DNA of 64,000 bases. Origin: Ascidiaceihabitans donghaensis. GTDB lineage: Bacteria > Pseudomonadota > Alphaproteobacteria > Rhodobacterales > Rhodobacteraceae. Of this stretch, positions 59,497 to 64,000 are shown piece by piece. The notes below the pieces were generated by a model. That model saw nothing but the letters and a program-made list of their open reading frames with translations, was not told where the DNA came from and made no database searches. The position numbers were made by a program, and so were the translations under genes. The first letter of the stretch is position 1; each line of letters starts with the position of its first letter. Where the stretch lies: assembly GCF_900302465.1 (NCBI RefSeq), contig NZ_OMOR01000001.1, positions 3,566,729 through 3,630,728 of the forward strand, given 5' to 3'.

Positions 59497-60411
59497 TCAG
59501 CGGCGCATCTGGCGAAACATGGACACGGAATAAATCAGCAGGGCAGCCCAGATCATGGGAAACGCGATCATGCGTGCCGTGCCGAAGTCTTCCTTAAAGA
59601 CCACAACAGCACAAAGCGCAATCATGGTGGGTGCAATGTACTGCATGATAGCGATGGTCGTCAGGCGCAAACCCTTGGCTCCGTTCGCATAAAACAGCAG
59701 CGGAACCGCCGTTACCACACCACATCCCATCAGCAACCACGTGTCCGGCTTCGCTGTGAAAGTAAAATGGCTGTTGCCTTGTGTGGCCAGCCATATGACA
59801 TACCCCAAAGCGGGCACGATCAAGATCAGCACCTCTAGCAGAAAGCCCTGATTTGGACCAATAGGCAGTTGTTTTTTGCACAACGCATAAAACCCCCATG
59901 ACACCGTCAATCCAATAGCAACCCAAGGGACAGCACCGTTCTGATACGCCAGATAGGACACGGCGGCAGCGGCCAACCCCACCGCAACAATTTGTGCCCG
60001 TGTCAGACGTTCGCCCAGTAATATAGCCCCCAACGCGACGCTAAAAAGCGGGTTGATGTAGTACCCAAGGGCGGCATCCAAAGCCCGATCCGTTGCAATC
60101 GCCCAGACATAAAGCCCCCAATTGACGGTGATCAGCGCAGCAGACACACACCCCATGGCCAGGGTACGCGGGCTAAAAATAGCAGCACGCACGTCGCGGG
60201 TTCGGCCCAGCAGGACAAGCAAAGCCCCTGCAATCGGCAAGGACCAGATGACGCGATGTGCGACGACTTCCGCCGGCGGCACATGTGACACCAACTTCAT
60301 GTAAAGAGGTAAAAATCCCCACATGACATAGGCGCCCAACGCAAAGCCAAATCCGACAAGCGTATCCCCGGACGAAGGTCTTTTAGCGTCTGGCACGGCA
60401 GTCTCCTTCAT
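59497..60411 (-). CDS. rarD: RarD, EamA-family (DMT) transporter
   Basis: 304 residues with ten membrane helices of the drug/metabolite transporter fold. RarD marks: GAYVMWGFLPLYMKLVSHVP, EVVAHRVIWSLPI, TVNWGLYVWAI, LGYYINPLFSVALG and QYIAPTMIALCAVVVFKE. RarD was first noted for chloramphenicol sensitivity; its real substrate is unknown. ATG 60411 follows AAGG; earlier in-frame ATGs (60450, 60462) have no ribosome site and would add a polar tail. Confidence 0.9.
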   Translation of the reverse strand: MKETAVPDAKRPSSGDTLVGFGFALGAYVMWGFLPLYMKLVSHVPPAEVVAHRVIWSLPIAGALLVLLGRTRDVRAAIFSPRTLAMGCVSAALITVNWGLYVWAIATDRALDAALGYYINPLFSVALGAILLGERLTRAQIVAVGLAAAAVSYLAYQNGAVPWVAIGLTVSWGFYALCKKQLPIGPNQGFLLEVLILIVPALGYVIWLATQGNSHFTFTAKPDTWLLMGCGVVTAVPLLFYANGAKGLRLTTIAIMQYIAPTMIALCAVVVFKEDFGTARMIAFPMIWAALLIYSVSMFRQMRR

Positions 60412-60578
60412 TGAAGCCTTATCCGTACCAGCGAAACGCGCAGTGTCCATAGGCGACCACAAATGGATTCATGTTAGCTTAGATTTTAAATTCAATTCCT
60501 TTGCTTACCTAGGGGCATTTCATGCAATCTTGAGAGGTGCCTCGTAATAGATACTAGCGATTTTACAGAAGGTTTGGC

Positions 60579-61001
60579 ATGAGAAAAAATATACTTGTCG
60601 TTGATGACGACGCCTTTTTCAGACGAATGATGATCAAAACGCTTGTTGCGCTTGATGCCGAATTTACGTTTTGTGTCGATGGCCCCGAATGCCTTGAGGT
60701 GATTGAATCCAACCTGTTCAACTATGATCTTATTTTGATGGATGTGCACATGACCGACATGCTTGGGTCGGAGGCCACCGGGCGCATTCGCGCGATGGCA
60801 GGAAACCCGCTACGCCGTGTCCCGATTATTGCCTTAACCGGTGACGCCACATGGTGTGATGCGGAACGTTGTGCGGGTGCGGGGTTTACCGGCTACTTGG
60901 CGAAACCAAACGATCTGCAAACGCTTCATGATGATATAGACACGTTGATCAGTACCGTCACAGATGATCCCATCACCACAAAAGCGGTCCATCTGAACTA
61001 G
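60579..61001 (+). CDS. Stand-alone CheY-like receiver protein
   Basis: 140 residues, receiver domain only: acidic triad NILVVDDDAFF, phospho-acceptor Asp in LILMDVHMTDML, Thr in IIALTGDATW and Lys in GYLAKPNDLQTL. No output domain, so it acts by protein contact in a phosphorelay or as a sink. No kinase is next to it. AGAAGG precedes the ATG and the AT-rich 115 bases upstream hold its promoter. The sequence is a little richer in A+T than its neighbours. Confidence 0.92.
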   Translation: MRKNILVVDDDAFFRRMMIKTLVALDAEFTFCVDGPECLEVIESNLFNYDLILMDVHMTDMLGSEATGRIRAMAGNPLRRVPIIALTGDATWCDAERCAGAGFTGYLAKPNDLQTLHDDIDTLISTVTDDPITTKAVHLN

Positions 61002-61037
61002 CAGTGCGCTCCACCTGCTGAACTCGGGACAAAAATA

Positions 61038-61060
61038 AGGCAGCAATATCATTGCTGCCT
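61038..61060. terminator. Bidirectional terminator hairpin
   Basis: AGGCAGCAA (61038-61046) pairs with TTGCTGCCT (61052-61060), loop TATCA, preceded by an A run and followed by ATTG, between two converging genes. Confidence 0.75.
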
Positions 61061-61077
61061 ATTGTCGCGCTCGAAGG

Positions 61078-63537
61078 TCAGACTTTGACGCGCTCTGATT
61101 TCGGATCGTAAAACGGCTTCAACTGCGCCTCAGCTTTCACCTTCACACCCATGATGTCGATCTCGAATGTGCTGTCCAGCAACTGCGCCACGCTTTCGCC
61201 TTTGCACGGCACATAGCCCATCCCGATGGCAGCACCCAGATGGTGCCCATATCCGCCCGAAGACAAATATCCGACATATTCGCCATTCCGCAGGATTGGT
61301 TCGTTGTGATACAAAAGCGGCTCCGGATCTGTCAGTTTGAATTGTACCAGACGCTGTTCCAAACCGGTTTCACGCTTTTTCAAAACCGCATCTCGCCCGA
61401 TAAAGTCAGGCTTGTCGGTTTTCACAGCAAAACCCAAACCCGCTTCCAGCACGTGATCCTCGGATGTAATGTCATGCCCGAAATGGCGGAACCCTTTTTC
61501 CATGCGGCATGTGTCCATCATATGCATACCGCACAGGCGCATATCGAAACCGGATCCCGCGTCCGCCAACGTTTCAAAGACATGACCACACATGTCGGAA
61601 GGCACGTAAACCTCCCAACCCAATTCACCCACGTAGGTGACGCGGTGCACACGCGCCAACCCCATACCGATTTCGATCTCTTGTGCTGTGCCAAAGGGAT
61701 TCACATCGTTTGAAAAGTCGTTAGGGGACACTGCCTGCAACAGTTCGCGCGATCGGGGTCCCATAATGGCCAGCACACCTTCACCTGCTGTAACGTCGGT
61801 GATGACCACACTAAAGTTGCCCTGATTGCGGCGCATCCAGGTTTGGTCTGCCAGCCGCGTCGCAGCTGGTGTGACAACCAGATAGCAGTTTTCTTCGATG
61901 CGGGTGACCGTCACATCCGCTTCGATGCCAGCCGTGGAATTCAGGAATTGTGTATACACGATTTTGCCCACAGGCACATCGTAATCGCCGCCACCAATAT
62001 AGCTCATAAAGGCCAAGGCATCCGGTCCCTCGACGCGGATTTTTCCAAACGACGACATGTCGTACATGCCCACATTCTGGCGCACAGCCATGTGTTCTTG
62101 CGCGACGTTGTCAAAGAAGTTTTGACGCTGCCAGCTGTATTCATATTTTGGTTCTTGGCCGTCGTTGGCAAACCAGTTTGCGCGTTCCCAGCCCGCCAGT
62201 TCACCCATGACAGCCCCGCGGTCCAGCAAATGTGTGTGGAACGGAGTGCGCCGCACGCCACGCGCAGTCGCCTTTTGGCGGAACGGGAAGTGGTCGGCGT
62301 ATAGAAGACCCAGCGTTTCTTTGGATCGCGCTTCAAGGTAGCGCTTGTTTCCCTGAAACGGCTGCATACGGCTGATGTCGACGTCCCCCAAATCGAAGGG
62401 CTTCTCGCCTGTGTCCATCCACGCAGCCAAGGCCATACCCGCGCCGCCAGCAGATTGAATACCGATGGAATTAAAGCCCGCCGCGACCCAGACGTTGTCC
62501 ATCTCAGGTGCAAGGCCAAGGTGATAGGCATCGTCAGGTGTGAAGCTTTCAGGCCCGTTAAAGAACGTGTGAATGCCCGCTTCGGCCAACATTGGCATGC
62601 GCTCAACAGCGGCTTCCAAGATCGGTTCAAAGTGATCAAAGTCTTCAGGCAACTGATCGAATTCGAAGTCCTTCGGGATACCGTCAACGGCCCAAGGTTT
62701 CGCGTTCGGTTCAAACGCGCCCAGCAGCATTTTACCCGCATCTTCTTTGTAGTAGGCACATTCATCCGGCACCCGCAGCACCGGCAATTGCGTTAGCCCG
62801 TCGATGGCTTCGGTGACGATGTAGAAGTGTTCACAGGCCTGCAACGGCACGTTCACGCCAGCCATGCGCCCCACTTCATGGCCCCACATGCCACCGCAGT
62901 TCACAACCATGTCGGCTGCGATATGACCGGTGTTTCCGTCGCTGTCTTCCCAATCCACTCCCGTCGCACGGCGACCTTCTTTGGTGATGTTTGTGACCGC
63001 AACGCGTTCTTTAACCAGCCCGCCCCGCTGACGGGCCCCTTTGGCCAAAGCCAGCGCGATGTTGGCTGGATCGCCCTGGCCATCCAGCGGCAGGTAGACC
63101 GCGCCTTTGATGCCTTCAAGGTTGATATGCGGGTACAGTTCTTGCACACGCTCGTTCGAAATTTCTTCAACCTCAACACCAAAGGCGCGTGCCATGCCGG
63201 CTTGGCGGTAAATTTCTTCGCGCCGTTCTTCTGTCAAAGCAACCGTAATAGACCCAACGCGTTTGAACCCCGTGGCCACGCCTGTTTCTTCTTCGAGTGT
63301 GCCGTACAATTCTTGAGAGTATTTTGCCAATTTGGTCATATTCGCCGTCGCGCGCAGCTGCGCGATAAGACCCGCGGCATGCCACGTTGTGCCAGACGTC
63401 AATTGCTTGCGTTCCAACAGCACAACGTCGTTCCACCCCAATTTGGTCAGATGGTAGGCCACGGAACACCCAATCACACCACCGCCAACAATGACGACAC
63501 GGGCTTTTTCGGGCAGTTCAGATTTGGATGCAGACAT
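61078..63537 (-). CDS. FAD/GcvT-domain N-methylglycine dehydrogenase (dimethylglycine/sarcosine-dehydrogenase-like)
   Basis: 819 residues from MSASKSELPEKARVVIVGGG. N-terminal FAD-dependent DAO domain (VVIVGGGVIGCSVAYHLTKL) with SGTTWHAAGLI, where His carries covalent FAD in DMGDH and SARDH; the middle FAO_M segment is followed by a C-terminal GcvT aminomethyltransferase-like domain (about 430-810: GKIRVEGPDALAF, YVGELGWEVYVP, CRMEKGFRHFGHDI) that binds tetrahydrofolate. It demethylates dimethylglycine, sarcosine or a related tertiary amine and loads the methyl carbon on folate. Substrate not decidable. A GlxA-type AraC regulator is encoded upstream. Confidence 0.9.
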   Translation of the reverse strand: MSASKSELPEKARVVIVGGGVIGCSVAYHLTKLGWNDVVLLERKQLTSGTTWHAAGLIAQLRATANMTKLAKYSQELYGTLEEETGVATGFKRVGSITVALTEERREEIYRQAGMARAFGVEVEEISNERVQELYPHINLEGIKGAVYLPLDGQGDPANIALALAKGARQRGGLVKERVAVTNITKEGRRATGVDWEDSDGNTGHIAADMVVNCGGMWGHEVGRMAGVNVPLQACEHFYIVTEAIDGLTQLPVLRVPDECAYYKEDAGKMLLGAFEPNAKPWAVDGIPKDFEFDQLPEDFDHFEPILEAAVERMPMLAEAGIHTFFNGPESFTPDDAYHLGLAPEMDNVWVAAGFNSIGIQSAGGAGMALAAWMDTGEKPFDLGDVDISRMQPFQGNKRYLEARSKETLGLLYADHFPFRQKATARGVRRTPFHTHLLDRGAVMGELAGWERANWFANDGQEPKYEYSWQRQNFFDNVAQEHMAVRQNVGMYDMSSFGKIRVEGPDALAFMSYIGGGDYDVPVGKIVYTQFLNSTAGIEADVTVTRIEENCYLVVTPAATRLADQTWMRRNQGNFSVVITDVTAGEGVLAIMGPRSRELLQAVSPNDFSNDVNPFGTAQEIEIGMGLARVHRVTYVGELGWEVYVPSDMCGHVFETLADAGSGFDMRLCGMHMMDTCRMEKGFRHFGHDITSEDHVLEAGLGFAVKTDKPDFIGRDAVLKKRETGLEQRLVQFKLTDPEPLLYHNEPILRNGEYVGYLSSGGYGHHLGAAIGMGYVPCKGESVAQLLDSTFEIDIMGVKVKAEAQLKPFYDPKSERVKV

Positions 63538-63633
63538 GGGTTTTGACCTTTGAAAGAGTATCTTTTTCGCGTGTGGCACAGTTACAGCGCACCAAGCCTA
63601 TCAAAAGCGTCACTTATGACGATTTTGGTGTAA

Positions 63634-64000
63634 TTACCTCACATGGCCCGCAGCCTGTTTTTTCTGGCGTATGGCTGTTGGCGTCACTCCGAAGAAACTG
63701 CGGTACAAACTTGAGAACCCGTTCGGAAATCCGCAAGCCAGCCCGATTTCCCGGATGGTCATCGTGGTATTCAGCAACAGGTTATTGGCCCAGTTCAAAC
63801 GCAATTCTCGGTAGTAGGTGTTTGGTGTCGTATTCAAGCGACGGTGAAAGCGGCGCTCCAAAGACCGCGACGACAATCCGACACGTGCCACCAATTCGGC
63901 AATAGGCAGCGGTTCTTCCATATGTGCCTGCATCAATTCGATGCACTGGTCCAGTTCGCGGTCGCCCGTAATTGTCAGTCGTTTGCCCCCGAACGGTTGT
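63634..64000 (-). CDS. GlxA-type AraC-family regulator (5' end beyond window)
   Basis: Only the C-terminal 121 residues are present: linker ELDQCIELMQAHMEEPL, then the double helix-turn-helix (IAELVARVGLSSRSLERRFH, MTIREIGLACGFPNGFSSLY, FGVTPTAIRQK). The frame stays open to base 64000, so the N-terminal DJ-1/PfpI-like half lies outside. It ends 96 bases before the flavoprotein gene on the same strand. Regulators of this subfamily (GbdR, CdhR, SouR) control glycine betaine, dimethylglycine and sarcosine genes, which fits its neighbour; the exact effector is unknown. Confidence 0.88.
   Translation of the reverse strand, partial: QPFGGKRLTITGDRELDQCIELMQAHMEEPLPIAELVARVGLSSRSLERRFHRRLNTTPNTYYRELRLNWANNLLLNTTMTIREIGLACGFPNGFSSLYRSFFGVTPTAIRQKKQAAGHVR

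Noticed and set aside
62827-63546. Plus-strand open frame opposite the FAD/GcvT gene
   Set aside because: Phe/His/Arg-rich antisense shadow, no recognisable domain.
1-64000. Mobile elements, CRISPR arrays, tRNA or rRNA genes, defence systems
   Set aside because: No transposase, integrase, direct-repeat array, cloverleaf or nuclease/toxin gene was found on either strand.

Overview
The window looks like a chromosomal segment of a marine alphaproteobacterium of the Rhodobacterales (Roseobacter group). Grounds: moderate-to-high GC, ATGA/GTGA stop-start overlaps, a glcDEF operon with the order seen in this group, creatinase, a dimethylglycine/sarcosine-dehydrogenase-like flavoprotein, several families mainly known from Rhodobacterales (DUF1523, DUF3726, DUF5928-type GT14, probably DUF6638), and G-rich hairpin repeats after stop codons. 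I see no rRNA, tRNA, CRISPR array, transposase, integrase or phage gene. It reads as ordinary chromosome, densely packed, with no gene-free stretch above about 300 bases.

Layout. 1-5.6 kb (minus): Mn/Zn-type ABC importer (Tat-exported binding protein, ATPase, permease cut by the window edge), then a CreB/CreC-like two-component pair translationally coupled to a large membrane protein. 5.8-9.2 kb (plus): deoC and a two-domain aldehyde dehydrogenase, converting deoxyribose phosphate to acetate. 10.4-14.7 kb: glycolate oxidase glcD-glcE-(small membrane protein)-glcF behind a perfect dyad. 14.9-16.5 kb: tandem secreted trypsin-like proteases. 16.5-17.1 kb: an Hsp20 gene with a three-hairpin leader that fits a ROSE RNA thermometer. 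18.1-23.1 kb (minus): a coupled operon of succinate-semialdehyde dehydrogenase, AbrB-family membrane protein, ECF sigma factor and a von Willebrand (YfbK-like) protein. 23.2-25.3 kb: an alpha/beta hydrolase and creatinase.

25.4-32.5 kb (plus) holds eight tightly packed genes of no known function behind one promoter with a perfect dyad: a coiled-coil protein, four small or bitopic membrane proteins, two soluble proteins and one AAA+ ATPase. It is the best candidate in the window for an undescribed system, probably an envelope-associated AAA+ machine.

32.6-35.0 kb (minus): rimB-rimK plus a zinc acylase-like gene, for reversible glutamylation of ribosomal protein S6 or a related tagging pathway. 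35.1-37.6 kb: divergent GT14 glycosyltransferase and sulfotransferase, likely surface glycan. 37.6-43.9 kb: a LysR-controlled catabolic operon (aldehyde dehydrogenase, an M19 dipeptidase homologue lacking key metal ligands, a 568-residue unknown protein, DUF3726) with divergent ridA. 43.9-46.1 kb: membrane-bound AraC regulator divergent from a secreted hydrolase, with a 13-bp inverted repeat between them. 46.2-49.9 kb: CopA copper ATPase and a probable pentameric ligand-gated ion channel. 50.6-52.7 kb: pnp. 52.8-60.4 kb: a 2-oxoglutarate dioxygenase-like protein, an M20 peptidase, GT25 and GT11 glycosyltransferases, an aldehyde dehydrogenase, an RluA-family pseudouridine synthase and RarD. 60.6-64 kb: a stand-alone receiver protein, the FAD/GcvT demethylase and the C-terminal part of a GlxA-type AraC regulator cut by the window end.

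Metabolic theme: many genes handle dissolved organic C/N compounds (glycolate, creatine, N-methylated glycines, deoxynucleosides, semialdehydes), as expected of a marine heterotroph. All function calls rest on reading motifs by eye; no search was run.
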